From Flaccisagitta enflata (Eukaryota; Chaetognatha; Sagittoidea; Aphragmophora), in NCBI GenBank assembly GCA_965153355.1, contig OZ231127.1:6448001-6512000 (forward strand): a DNA stretch of 64,000 bases. The letters are read 5' to 3'. Both the position numbers and the translations under genes were made by a program. Positions 1 through 9,895 of this stretch are shown in pieces (the stretch's first letter is position 1; each line of letters opens with the position of its first letter). The notes beneath the pieces were generated by a model. It did no database searches, was not told the DNA's origin, and was given only the letters and a program-made list of their open reading frames with translations.

Positions 1-116
1 GTTTGTTGATCCTTTTATCTAGTGTAGGATCTCACTGTGGCTAAAGAAAGCCAAGAAGTAGTTTTTACACAGGTGAAACGGACAGATGGAAGGCACCGAC
101 AAAACATCTCCTATTG

Positions 117-141
117 AGATGCATTCCTGAAGGACGCATCT
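117..141 (-). repeat. Hairpin-tag repeat, AGATGCG type (hairpin only)
   Basis: A stem with arms AGATGC and GCATCT, followed by TAAAAAG, reads as the reverse complement of the hairpin at 13536-13560. It is the tag hairpin of the dispersed family described in the findings. The rest of the copy lies to its left (about 60-116) and is degraded. Confidence 0.5.
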
Positions 142-150
142 AAAAAGATA

Positions 151-358
151 CAAGGCCGGATACACGGCTACCCCAGTCGCGTGCGGGTGGGCAGGGGCTG
201 TAATTGAGGTCACCAGATCATTTGGGCAGGAGCAGTGAAGCCAAAAATCCCAAAAACCCAAAAAAAGTAAAGTGTGACGGACAGACCGACGGACCGACGC
301 ACGGACAGACGGACCGACGGACTGACAAAGCGAGGTGTAGTCGCGTAGCATGCGACTA
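151..358 (-). repeat. Hairpin-tag repeat, AGTCGCG type
   Basis: Read on the minus strand: hairpin with AGTCGC(G) arms (339-357), a GTCGG/GTCCG tetranucleotide-like region, a body with CTGCCC, then a distal copy of the tag (CCAGTCGCG on the + strand near 176) and the end module that reads GCCGTGTATCCGGCCTTG. This is one of the most complete copies. No coding capacity is credible. Confidence 0.7.
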
Positions 359-400
359 ATAATCCTGATTGTAGCAACTTACAAAGTTATTCAAATCTAT

Positions 401-527
401 TTTTAGTCGCGTGCTACACGACCCTACACCCCACTTTGTTAGTCTGTAGGTTGGTCAGTCAGTTGGTCAGTCAGTTAGTCGGTTTTGACTGACCTCAAAT
501 GTTGCCCCTGCCCACCCACACGTTAAT
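401..527 (+). repeat. Hairpin-tag repeat, AGTCGCG type (decayed)
   Basis: Starts TTTTAGTCGCGTGCTACACGAC, continues with GGTTGGTCAGTCAG repeats and CCTGCCCACCC. The distal tag is decayed (CACGTTAATGGGG). It lies head to head with the copy at 151-358. Confidence 0.55.
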
Positions 528-529
528 GG

Positions 530-1620
530 GGAAGCGTTCTTGTTACATTGATTACAATTTCAGTTGAAGGCATTTTCTATCTGTTTGTCGGTCCGTCAAT
601 TGCCTGCCAGTCCATTATGATTGCCCAGGAATGTGTGAGTGTCTGGGGAGGGGGGGAAGTATATGCCCCTGCACTAATGTATGTTTGCTGCACAGGTTAT
701 GAAATAAAATGTCTCAAAGAGCTTGCCTTATGCTTCCCTGCGTCAATCTGTAGCAAGGGAAAAATATCTAATGCAGCTAACTTGCTGTAGCTTGCAGCAG
801 CTTGCAGCAAAAGAAAATGTTTTCCAGCAGACAATCAACAGGTGAAAACTGACTTTAATAAGATTTTTGAACAAATTTTCAAAAGCGATGAGAGCTGGAA
901 TGGTAAAATATCACGAGGATCTTGCTTGCTTGCTGCAACTTACTGCGGCTTTCTGCACACTTACTGCAGCTTGTTACAAAGGTAAAATATACCCAGTAGA
1001 AATATGTTACAAAGCTCTAACTGAGATCATTCAGTACATCACGTCCACTATATTGTGGTCTCGATCCTCTTTTTGATCAAATTTTCAAAATCTTTAGGAC
1101 AATTAGGACATTGCTGTAAACCAGAGTAGCTTCAGCAGCTTATTGCTGCAGTAAGGGCTTTGAAAAAGGTAAAATTTCCTGAGCAAGCATCAATTCACAA
1201 AATAAAAGCTGCAATCACTGAAATCATTACCTTTAAATCAAGTTCTGCATTGCATTTTTCATCAAATTCTCAAACGACAGGAACTTGCTGTAATTAATCA
1301 CCCAAAGTGCAGCAATTTGCAGCAACTGCTGTATTCTTGCATGTTTCACTGTCTTCTGCACACAGCTACACCAAACAGCATAACCAACTATCATTTATTG
1401 TTACAACCAAAGCATTTATCATGTAACATGAGACTCAGAGGATCTAAGAGACATGACAAACTTGAGTTTTAGCCAAAAATTCTTAGGTCCTGTATAGATG
1501 ACAAACATAGTGGGTGAGGGCGATTTTTTCAGCAACTTTGGGCACAGGAAATGATGCAGATCGTTCAGGATGTTACTCCACCAGAGTTTGGTCGCCTACT
1601 GGGAAAGAAATTGGTTCTCT
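530..1620. other. Unassigned sequence, no supported gene
   Basis: AT-rich sequence with repeated short CTTGCTGCAACTT/TGCAGCAA words (780-1350), giving a loose low-copy internal repetition. Open frames here are short and lack cysteine patterns, splice-consistent ends or compositional signs of coding. It may be intron of the gene K transcript if further exons lie to the left. Confidence 0.4.
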
Positions 1621-1629
1621 CCCTTCCCT

Positions 1630-2020
1630 ACTGAAAGGGCTTATATGAGGCTTTGGATGGCGAATTACAGGTCTGGGAGGCTCAATTCAAGGCCTAATTT
1701 GAGGCTTGGGAGGGTCAATTTGAGGCCGGAGAAGACTTATTTTAGGCCTGCGATACCTGTGTTGAGGCCCGAGAGGGTCCATTTTGAGGCTTTGAAGGGT
1801 CAATTTGAAGTCTGAAAGAGCATATGTGAGACTTGAGATGGCTCAGTTGAAGCTTGGGAGGGTCAATTCAAGGTCTGTAAGGGCTAATTTGAGGATTGGG
1901 AGGGTCAATTTGAGGCCTGAATGGTATTATTTTAGGCCTGGTATGGCTGAGTTGAGGCCTGAAAGGATCATTTTTGAGGCTTGGGAGGGTCAATCTGAGG
2001 CCTGAAAGAGCTTATTTCAA
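1630..2020. repeat. Minisatellite, about 23-25 bp unit (GAGGCCTGAGAGGGTCAATTT)
   Basis: About 16 diverged units of the pattern GAGGCCTGRRAGGGTCAATTT. The same word family forms the loops of long inverted repeats at 3360-3600 and 47770-48100. It produces short open frames of Arg/Leu-Arg-Pro character which are not genes. Confidence 0.8.
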
Positions 2021-2169
2021 GCATTTTTTGAGCACGCGATTTTCTTGCCAGTTAATTTAACGAAATTCATATGCAGTTTTTATTTAAAAAATTTCTTCCT
2101 TGTGCTATCTAAAATAACATCAATACGGTTTTTCCCACATGCGTGGGAAAAAGATGTTTAATCAACTAT

Positions 2170-2579
2170 GTACGACGTGGATAAAAAAAGACGCACCTAT
2201 CTATTAATTATAAAACAGATATAAGAAATAATTTTAGCTAATTTTGAGTGAAACATTTTGAAAGATTTTCAAAAAATCTTTTATTCTAGACCAATCCCAG
2301 GTCTGTATCTCAAACGGTTTTGGAGCTAGAGCTCTGCAAAGAGAAGCACAATTTTTCTAAAATGCTTTTTTCATAAGAATTGCAAAACTGAAATATGCAA
2401 CATTTTTGCTCAAACTGATGCCATTTCTAAATGAAAAAAAAAGCAATACTAAATTGGTGCCATATGAAAGTTCTTTCAAAGGGCTTCAAAATGATCTAAG
2501 ATTTTTTATAATGGTTTGAAAATTTATTGGCTAAATTAACCATTTAAAAGTGCGTCTCTTTTTTTGATCCGCGTGGTAC
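2170..2579. mobile_element. Inverted-repeat element, about 410 bp
   Basis: Ends are imperfect inverted repeats: GTACGACGTGGAT..AAAGACGCAC at left and GTGCGTCT..ATCCGCGTGGTAC at right. The interior shares words (CTAGACCAATCCCAG, CATATGAAAG, TATGGTTTGA) with the element at 12834-13416, so the two are related non-autonomous elements with different ends. No transposase frame. Confidence 0.6.
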
Positions 2580-2749
2580 GCAGATAAAAGGAATTGATTA
2601 GGAAATCGCTTTACTGAAAACTAAGTGATAAAAATCTGAAGAGGATCCCACAAAAAATTCTTAATCTGCTTCTGGGCGAACTTTTTCGCATTTTCAAGAA
2701 CATGGCTTATTTCTACATGTCTTTTGATGAGGGCCATGTTTTTAGTTTT

Positions 2750-3150
2750 TTGGGCAGCGGCCTCAAAGGAGCTGATGACCTATGCTTTCACACAGGAAAA
2801 AATTCTCCTCCTTCTCCTTCTCCTTCTTCTCCTCCTCCTTCTCTGTCTACCCCCTTTGAAGCTCAAATCCTGACCCTGAGGCTCAAATCCCAGCTTTGAG
2901 GCCCAAATCTTAACCTTGAGGCTCAAAGCCCAACCTCAAGGCTCAAATCCCAGCCTCGAGGCTCAAATCCCAGCCTTGAGGTTCAAATCCCAGCCTCGAG
3001 ACTCAAATCCCAGCGTCAAGACTCAAACCCCAGCCTTAAGCCTCTAATTCCAGCCTTCGAGGCTCAAATCCCAGTCTGGACCAAAATCACAGCCTCAAGG
3101 CTCAAATCACAGCCTTGAGGCTCAAATCCCAGTGCTGGTGCTCAAATTCA
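2750..3150. repeat. Single arm of the long-inverted-repeat family plus 19-20 bp minisatellite
   Basis: GGGCAGCGGCCTC...GATGACCTATGCTTTCACAC (2750-2800) is the arm seen paired at 40020-40440. It is followed by a pyrimidine stretch and about 14 units of GAGGCTCAAATCCCAGCCTT (2865-3150). The matching right arm is missing. Confidence 0.65.
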
Positions 3151-3187
3151 AGCCTAGAGCTTCAACTGGTCGCCCAAGGGCAATATG

Positions 3188-3675
3188 TGGTCAGCAATAC
3201 CCGTTGCCCTACTTTGCATGATTGTGAAATGGAATCAGAGGAAGCAGGGCAGCGGCTCCAAAGGGGACAAAGTCCTGTAGAACACATGGGGACTTTCGTT
3301 TGTCCCTCTGTCCATCCGTCCATCTGTCCGCCCCCCCAAGGCCCTCTCAGGCCTGAAATCTGTCCTCTCAGGTCTGAAATCTACCCTCTCAGGCCTGAAA
3401 TCTACCCTCTCGGGCCTTGAATCTGTGAAAGCAGAGCTTGAGAGGACAAATTTCAGGTCTAAAAGGCCAAATTTCAGGCCGGAGAGGGCAGATTCAAGGC
3501 CTGAGAGGGCAGATTTCAGGCCTGCGAGGGTAGATTTCAGGCCTGAGAGGGCAGATTTCAGGCCTGAGAGAGCCTGGGGGGGATGGACAAACGAATGAAC
3601 AGACGGAGGAACGAACAGACAAACAAAAGTCCCCCTGTGTTCTACAGGACTTTGTCCCCTTTGGGGCCGCTGCCC
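3188..3675. mobile_element. Long-inverted-repeat element with minisatellite loop
   Basis: Head GGTCAGCAATACCCG, then left arm GGGCAGCGGC..GACAAAGTCCTGTAGAACACA. The loop is made of AGGCCTGAAATCTRCCCTCTC units in both orientations. The right arm CTGTGTTCTACAGGAC..GGGGCCGCTGCCC is the reverse complement of the left arm. Non-coding; translated frames are only repeats of Leu-Arg-Pro-Glu character. Confidence 0.75.
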
Positions 3676-3683
3676 ATAACTTA

Positions 3684-3806
3684 CTAAGCATAGGTCATCA
3701 GCCCTTTTGGGGCCGCTGCCCCTCTCAAAATCACACACCCGCATATACTCACACAGGGGTAACGGGTACCGCTGACCATCCAACGCTTTTGCGACTAAAG
3801 TTAAGC
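3684..3806 (-). repeat. Head fragment of the long-inverted-repeat family
   Basis: GGTCATCAGCCC..GGGGCCGCTGCC...CGGGTACCGCTGACCATC..CGCTTTTGCGACT is the reverse complement of the module at about 41080-41185. It lies directly against the element at 3188-3675. Confidence 0.6.
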
Positions 3807-4031
3807 TTCACTAGAAGGCATCTCAAAGGACCTGTTGATTTCATGCCTTCTAGGCGAGGTGCCTTGTAGCCGAGCATGTATATTTTTGCACCTGAAAGGG
3901 CCTGAAAGGGCCAATCTCAGGCCTGAGGCTGATTTGCGGCTTGATTTGAGGCCGGGGGGACCGATGACAGAAAAATTTACCCTGTATGGTATCATAGGTC
4001 ATCGGCCCCTCTGTGGCCGCTTCCCAAAAAG

Positions 4032-4130
4032 GGGACTGGCCAACCGACCAACCAACCGACCAACCAACCGACCAACCAAATGACAGACAGACAAAGTGGG
4101 GTATACAGTCGCGTGCACGCGACTAAAAAG
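4032..4130 (-). repeat. Hairpin-tag repeat, AGTCGCG type
   Basis: The perfect hairpin AGTCGCGTGCACGCGACT (4107-4124) is preceded on the + strand by (CCAACCGA)n and GACAGACAGACAAAG. This is the minus-strand orientation of the family. Confidence 0.6.
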
Positions 4131-4151
4131 CTTGAAAACTGAGTTAAAAAT

Positions 4152-4296
4152 CATCCGAGTAACAAAACAAGGCCAAATAGGCCAATAAGGCGCAACATGT
4201 GGATCATCGAACGAATGCATTTCCAACAGACAAACAGACAGACCAACCAACGGACACAACCAGTTATAGACATGCTTTGTCGCACCTGAAAAATGA
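4152..4296 (-). repeat. Hairpin-tag repeat, AGGTGCG type (decayed)
   Basis: Right end TTTGTCGCACCTGAAAA and left end AACAAGGCC..GGCCAATAAGGCGCAAC match the reverse complement of the copy at 58136-58262. The distal tag has two substitutions. Confidence 0.5.
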
Positions 4297-4659
4297 AAGG
4301 CATACAATTCTAATTACCTCCTGAAATTGTGACGCAATCGGATGTTCTTATAAGTTGGACATTTTTTTCCAATTTATTTTCATCGAGACAAGGGGATTCT
4401 AGAAAATGAGTGGTCTTGCTCAAATTACTGTAGCATCCAAACCCTTAGGGTTAGGAATACCAAATATGGCTCAAAAGAAAGCTCTTTCAAAGAGCTTTCC
4501 AGGCATCATCAATTTTATTCCATTTTTCTTGGCTTCAGTTCAAATAAAAAGGTCTTTAAAATCCACCATTTTTCACTTCACCAATGTAAGGTCAGAGCGT
4601 TCTGATCCATATTTCTAGTATGATTCAGGGGGCGTTTAGGGTCAGAGACAATCGCGTTT

Positions 4660-4850
4660 TTAACGGGCCACTCGGTCTCTCGCTATGTTTGTTCGCTCAC
4701 CCCGCTCACTGCGCTCACTCGCTACGCATAACTCCGCTTCGCTTTGCTATGCTCACTTCACTCGCTCACTCCATTCACGGGCTTGCTCACTCACTTCGCT
4801 CGCGCCCTCATGAGACAGTTGAAATTCTTGAATATGTGTTCACACTGTGA
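4660..4850 (-). repeat. GAGCGAAGTGAG-type dispersed repeat
   Basis: CTCACTTCGCTCGC words followed by GAGACAGTTGAAATTC and TGTGTTCACA. The same order, in reverse complement, occurs at about 35925-36020 and 49745-49850. So this is a dispersed repeat, not a gene. Confidence 0.55.
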
Positions 4851-4905
4851 ACACGAATCATGGGCAGAAGCACGTTTTTCATCTTCACAAGAAACACGTT
4901 CTCAG

Positions 4906-5016
4906 ATGTGGACGAGTGTCTCGACAATCAATGCCAAAATAATGGGACCTGCTCCAACGGAAACGGTTCCTTTTCCTGTGAATGCGCTGAAAAATGGAGT
5001 GGAACATTATGCGACG
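4906..5016 (+). CDS. Gene K exon: calcium-binding EGF domain 1
   Basis: Acceptor TTCTCAG before 4906 and donor GTAAAA after 5016; 111 nt, phase 1 at both ends. The six cysteines follow the EGF pattern (C-x4-C-x5-C-x8-C-x-C-x8-C). DVDEC at the start is the calcium-binding signature, and [12 protein letters not shown] fits the Asp/Asn beta-hydroxylation consensus. Symmetric 1-1 exons are typical of shuffled extracellular modules. Confidence 0.85.
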
Positions 5017-7779
5017 GTAAAAAGAAATAAAAATAATGTTGATGATTCTGTTATTTTCAGTAGTGATTTTACCAAAGATGAGTGAAACAGTTTCAGCAGT
5101 AAATAAGTATTGCGCTCTAATAGTCAACATCCATGATTCAGAAGTGGACGATTGTTTTGGCAATCCATGTCAAAATGGTGGCACGTGCAGGGATGGAATC
5201 AATTTGTTTTCGTGTCAATGCCCTCTTGGATTGAGAGGAAGGATTTGTGAGGAAGGTAACTAGAACGATGTCATTGGAACTTGGAACACCTGAGAGCAGT
5301 TTAGGGCTTTGTTGAAAACCTCTATCTAACAGGGTGTCCAATATCGATGCTAACAGTTAATGGATTAATCGATCATCGCACCCCATTTAAAAGTACATAT
5401 TTATCACCGTTAATATCATTCTTAGGCGCGTGCTACATGACTCTACACCATGCTATATTTCTTAAAGAATGATATCTTCTCAACTATTTAGTCGCGTGCT
5501 ACGCGACACTACACCCCGCTTTGTCCGTCCTTCCGTCAGACGGTCCCCTTTTTACTTTTTCAGCATTTTTGAGTGTTATGAGCTCACAGCTCCTGCTTGA
5601 ATGCCCCAGTGACCTTCTCCATCACTGCCCTGCCCACCCGCACGCAACTAGGGTAGCCGTGTAACTGGCCTTGTTTTGTCACATTCGACATTGTTCTTAT
5701 GAACGTTCACACTCAAATGTACTTTTGAACCTCATTTAGCAATGAAACTCATGGCCGCTTATAAGTGTCTTAGTGGAGGGCGTATATGTTGGTCCATGTT
5801 TGTGACGTTTTGATTGTCTGGAAGTCCATATCAGTAATTGATCGGTTATCCTTATTGACCCTGGCCAAACGCCATGGTGATTCTTGCTAATTTGAAATTA
5901 TCACCAGGGAGAGAAATGCCGGGCCCCCATACTATCCCCCTTGGCCGGGCCCCTCTGCCCCCTTCTCCCTCCTCCCGTTCTCCACATATCTAGTTTTTTG
6001 TCTAAAAAATTATGCTTTAAAAATTGCACTTCCAAATGTTTCAATCATTCTAAAATTCATAAAAAATTTTATCAGTTAATTGTTTGTCATTGAAAGAGGG
6101 GCCCTAACTTGTTTGAATCAGGGGTCAAAATATGTATGAAATGGCCAATATCTCTGAAACAGTTGGGAACATGCTAATGTACAGGGTGTTTCAAGTGAGT
6201 TGTAACATAAAGAATCGACATTTCTTTGCTTCTAGGAACTCAAATTAATTTTTGAAAAAAGATTTGAAAAGATCTTGGTCTGCATTTTTTTCATACCAAA
6301 CCTCAAGTTTTAGTAATTGATAGATTTGTGTCATTAAAAAATCAAAAGAACAGCCATCTTTGGTGAGAAATCATTTTTTTTATAAATGTACCTAGCAGTT
6401 GCTTACTTTAACTGCTTGTCATTTTTAAACTAATTGAGCTAGAATCCCTGGATTGGTCTCAAATGAAAGATATTTGATCATTGATTGCTCAACTGCTCTG
6501 AAATCAGGGAAACTTTGAACATTTGAAGACTTTCTTAATGATTTTGGTCAAACCTCATCAAGGTTTTGATTGCAATTTTCAAAAAGTTCAATCAAAATAC
6601 AGTGGAGCTTCACTAGAGCGCACCCGCTAATAAGGGATGCCCGCCTATAAGGCATATAACTTTCAGTCCCATGAGAGATTTTGTAGTTATTTCTACATTG
6701 ACAACAAGGCAGCTTCAATTTAGGGCATAATTTAACACAGTCCCTTCAAATGCGCTGTAGTGAAGCGTAACTGTAGTTGCAAATAGTTGAAAACTTTCAA
6801 ATTTTTTAAGAGATCTAGAATCTATGACAAACAATTTGTCATTTGAGACCAATCACACGTTTCTAGCTCTGATGAAAAATGGCACATGATTAAAGACAGC
6901 TACTCCAAAGCACAATAAACAGTCAAAAATAAAAATTGATGAGATCAGAAATCACATATGTTCTTCAAAGATATGTAGCATCTAGATGAGTAGTCCGATT
7001 ATCATGAAATTTTGCATGCTAAAACTACAGACCAAAACCTTTTTAGATCTTTTTTCAGAAATTAATTTGAGTTCCTAGAAGCAAAGATATTTGATTCTAC
7101 AACTCACTTGAAACACCCTGTATGGGCATAGATTTGACTATAATTTTTAGTCGCGTGCTACGCGACTCTACACCCTGCTCTGTCGGTCCGTCGGTCCATC
7201 CGTTGGTCCGTCCGTCACACTTTACTTTTTTGTTTTTTTTTTTCGGTCTTTGGCCTCACCGCTCCTGCCCAAATGATCAAGGACCTCAAAGACGGCCCCC
7301 TACCCACTCGCACGCGACTGGGGTAGCCGTGTATCCAGCCATGTTTTCTCTTTTGTAATTCATTATTATGTTTTATTTTTTCCTTTTTCATCTTTTTTAG
7401 TTGCGAACACATAACTCTATAAGAGGATTTATCCATCAGTCTGTCAGTGTATTGGTCCATTGGTCCATCGGTCCGTGGGCACTAGTCCAAAAGTGCAAAA
7501 ATAAACATTTAAGACGCTTTTTGTGTAAGTGTGGTGGGATGTGCGCTGTGGATGGGGGTAGGATGCCCTTGCCCACCTTTCCGCAACGATATTGTGACCC
7601 CAGGTCACTTGTTGTTTTTCTCTTTTTCTCTTTTTCTTCTTCTTTTTTTTCTTCTTATATATCAGTGGCCCTCCCTCTTGCCACCCTGGTTATCCCTGCC
7701 CCTGCCCAGGTAAGGCATAGGCGACTGAGGAGTTATGACCATTGTAAATTGCAAATGCTCTCTCTCTCTCTCTCTCTCT

Positions 7780-7878
<99 letters not shown>

Positions 7879-9041
7879 CTCCAGATACAACTCGCGTGTC
7901 CTCGCCCACTCAGCGCCTCATCCATTTCCCGCCGATACCCAAGAAAGGCTGCGACAGCTGGACTGGACTGCGCTACACTGAATCAAGCTGCAGCTGGAAT
8001 TCCGCGACTCGATTTCCAGTCGGCGTCGGATTCGTCGGCGGCGTCATCGATCACAAACTCGTGTTGTGGGGCGGTGTTCAGACGCAAGAAGACGGAAACT
8101 ACTACTTTCTCTCCGCTGATGTCGTTTACAATTTCACTCCTCCAAGCCAAAGTGGTAACAGAGAGGGTGCATGGAATAAGATGACGGCAACAGGTGCCAT
8201 TCATCCTGGTAAATTCTATGCCGCTTTTACGGTCCTGAATAACTTGATTTACCTCTTTGGAGGTAACAAAGGCGGTGGAAATTACGTCAACGTCATTTCC
8301 ACTCTCTCACCCGATGGGAAATTCACGCGCCTCCAACCCACCGGCGACATTCCCATTCCACGACGGGAGGCTCAAGCTTGGTCGTACAATGGCAAAATCT
8401 TCTTTTTTGGGGGTAGACTAAATCGAATCGACGACACGCGAAAACAAGATTTTGCCAAGCTTGAAGATAAAGGATATTATCTCACCAACGAAACTTATCA
8501 ATTCGACCCCCGCACAAACGTCATCAGTCGTCTGGAAACCAAAGGCAATGGACCCTCACCTAGAGTCCAGTTCGCCGTGGCGCAAATCGATCATCGCGTC
8601 TTCATTCAAGGCGGCCTAGGCATCATGGGCTGGAAGGCAAAAGGACTGACTGACTTCTACATGCTCAACCTGAAAACAATGGAGTGGAGCGAAATACCAA
8701 ACTCGGGAATTTCAAGTGGTTTGTTGGGTCATTCCCTCACTCGCGTCTCTTTATCCCAACTTTTCCTTCTCGGCGGGATGCCCAATAAAGTTGGCAGACA
8801 TATCTCCAACCGAGTCGCGATCTTCGACGTCGGCAAATCTGAATGGAAGGAAGAAACACGTCTTTCATCCCAATTTGGTGGGGATGAAGGAGGATTGATT
8901 CTTCACCGAGCCTTTGAATATCCAAACGAAAGCGGTGTTTCGGTACTTTGCATCGGAGGCTATGTTGATAAGGATTGGAAACAACTTCCCAATCACATTG
9001 TTATCTTTGACTTTCCCGTTGAAACTGCGTCAATGAACTGA
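4906..9041 (+). CDS. Gene K, 3' part: EGF-EGF-kelch protein
   Basis: Join of 4906-5016, 5142-5255 and 7885-9041; upstream exons must lie left of the window or be unrecognised. All three exons meet in phase 1. The product carries two EGF modules followed by a C-terminal six-motif kelch beta-propeller ending at TGA 9039-9041. EGF domains with DxDEC and CxNxxxxFxCxC motifs are extracellular and calcium-binding in known families, so the protein is probably secreted or a membrane ectodomain. Its signal peptide is not visible. EGF plus kelch together recall attractin/MEGF8-like proteins, but no CUB or PSI domain is seen here and I do not assign orthology. The kelch exon could instead belong to a separate transcript; the matching phase and strand favour one gene. 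Confidence 0.7.
5142..5255 (+). CDS. Gene K exon: EGF domain 2
   Basis: Acceptor GATTCAG before 5142, donor GTAACT after 5255; 114 nt, phase 1-1. The same six-cysteine spacing and the hydroxylation motif [12 protein letters not shown] are present. The calcium motif is weaker (EVDDC). The intron from the first EGF exon is only 125 bp. Confidence 0.85.
5487..5677 (+). repeat. Hairpin-tag repeat, AGTCGCG type
   Basis: TTTAGTCGCGTGCTACGCGAC hairpin, CCGTCCTTCCGTCAG, CTGCCCACCCGCACGC, distal tag CGCAACTAGGG, end GCCGTGTAACTGGCCTTG. A truncated copy of the same hairpin starts at 5424. It lies in the intron between EGF exon 2 and the kelch exon. Confidence 0.7.
6182..7120. mobile_element. CAGGGTGTTTCA-ended TIR element, 939 bp, TA target
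   Basis: Ends CAGGGTGTTTCAAGTGAGTT and AACTCACTTGAAACACCCTG are inverted repeats flanked by TA on both sides (6180-6181, 7121-7122). The arm continues with GAACTCAAATTAATTT versus AAATTAATTTGAGTTC. TA duplication and terminal CAG are typical of Tc1/mariner-like non-autonomous elements. A second element is inserted at 6600-6773. Confidence 0.75.
6600..6773. mobile_element. Nested 174-bp MITE, TA target
   Basis: CAGTGGAGCTTCACTAGAGC at left and GCTGTAGTGAAGCGTAACTG at right are imperfect inverted repeats flanked by TA. It lies inside the larger element at 6182-7120 and is therefore younger than it. Confidence 0.7.
7146..7347 (+). repeat. Hairpin-tag repeat, AGTCGCG type (complete)
   Basis: TTTAGTCGCGTGCTACGCGACT hairpin, GTCGGTCCGTCGG region, CTACCCACTCGCACGCGACTGGGG distal tag and GCCGTGTATCCAGCC end. 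All three tag copies read TCGCG/CGCGA. Confidence 0.8.
7397..7605 (+). repeat. Hairpin-tag repeat, AGTTGCG type
   Basis: Starts TTAGTTGCGAACACATAACT, then TATAAGAGG and GTCCATTGGTCC units, and ends CCGCAACGATATTGTGACC. The distal tag CGCAAC matches the AGTTGCG arm, not the AGTCGCG type next to it. Confidence 0.7.
7758..7871 (+). repeat. (CT)n tract forming the polypyrimidine tract of the kelch exon
   Basis: About 57 CT units with one TTACT interruption, ending 13 bases before the CCAG acceptor at 7881-7884. A long frame runs through it from 7401, but its Ser-Leu part is microsatellite and not coding. Confidence 0.9.
7885..9041 (+). CDS. Gene K last coding exon: kelch propeller
   Basis: Acceptor TTTCTCTCCTCCAG before 7885; 1,157 nt from phase 1 to TGA (385 full codons including the stop). 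Six kelch signatures with the hydrophobic-GG motif appear in order: LVLWGG, IYLFGG, IFFFGG, VFIQGG, LFLLGG and VLCIGG, each followed at some distance by conserved Trp or Tyr/Phe positions (for example MEWSEIP, SEWKEE). This predicts one complete six-bladed propeller for protein binding. The chain ends 22 residues after the last GG motif with no transmembrane segment. No AATAAA is visible in the next 150 bases. Confidence 0.85.
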
Positions 9042-9179
9042 AAACATAATCATTATCTCAACTGACACCTAATTTTTGTGTCGTATTTTAGTTGTCAAAT
9101 TCCTTTCAGCTGGTGTTTCGTGCTTTTGGTTGCATGAGAATTAGCATCTCTTTTTCTTTTACTGTATTTGGCTATAACA

Positions 9180-9420
9180 AGTGACGCGGGGTCACAATAT
9201 CGTTGCGGACAGGTGGGTAGGGGCATCAACCCGCCGTCTCACCCTAATCCCACCCCCCTTCCAACACACTCACATATACACAATACCAACTGCAGCATCA
9301 TAAATGCGTGCTTTTCGCGTTTTCAACTTGAGCGTGACAGAACAACAGACCGACGGACCGACAGGCCGACGGACCGACGGACGGACAAAGCCTCTTATAG
9401 AGTTGCGTGTCCGCAACTAA
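9180..9420 (-). repeat. Hairpin-tag repeat, AGTTGCG type
   Basis: On the minus strand: AGTTGCGGACACGCAACT hairpin (9403-9420 region), GTCGGTCCGTCGG repeats, and the distal tag CCGCAACGATATTGTGACCC at 9188-9210. This is the same tail as the copy at 7397-7605, so this pair shares a subfamily-specific end. Confidence 0.75.
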
Positions 9421-9890
9421 AAAGATTGCTTTTGGCTTGGCTTTAAATAGAAAAATAAGAAAAAAAATTGCCTTATTTTTTGTTATAATGCCATTTTGTA
9501 ACTCCAATGACGTTTTTGTCGCGCGCCCGCGACTCAGGAAGTTGGTCTGTTGATTCTACCGACTGAAGGCTTCAGTGGGCCCATTGTTTGGACCGATGGT
9601 CTATAACAGTTCTTGAATCAACACCTTTTAAGTCATTTCATAGGTCATTTCGAATTGTAATTATGTGAGCAAGTTATCTTTTGATTGAGTAAATATGTAA
9701 TTATGTTACTATAGATATAACATATAGATAGATAGATAGATAGATATTAGTTACAAGGTCATCGAACCTTAGTCGCTTGATAATTTGGGTAACAAAAGTA
9801 ATGAGGGTTCCCAAGGATACCCACAATTATCTATCATCACCTTTGATTACCTGAAATAACCTTAATGTGCTTAGAGTCACCTACAATTAC
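9421..9890. other. Unassigned AT-rich sequence
   Basis: Contains a short (TAGA)n run at about 9725-9748 and no supported gene or element end. Confidence 0.4.
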
Positions 9891-9895
9891 CTTTA

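Noticed and set aside
7401-7884. N-terminal extension of the kelch frame up to the ATG at 7401
   Set aside because: This part runs through a hairpin-tag repeat and a (CT)n tract. The acceptor at 7884 and the phase 1 match with the EGF exons explain the frame better.
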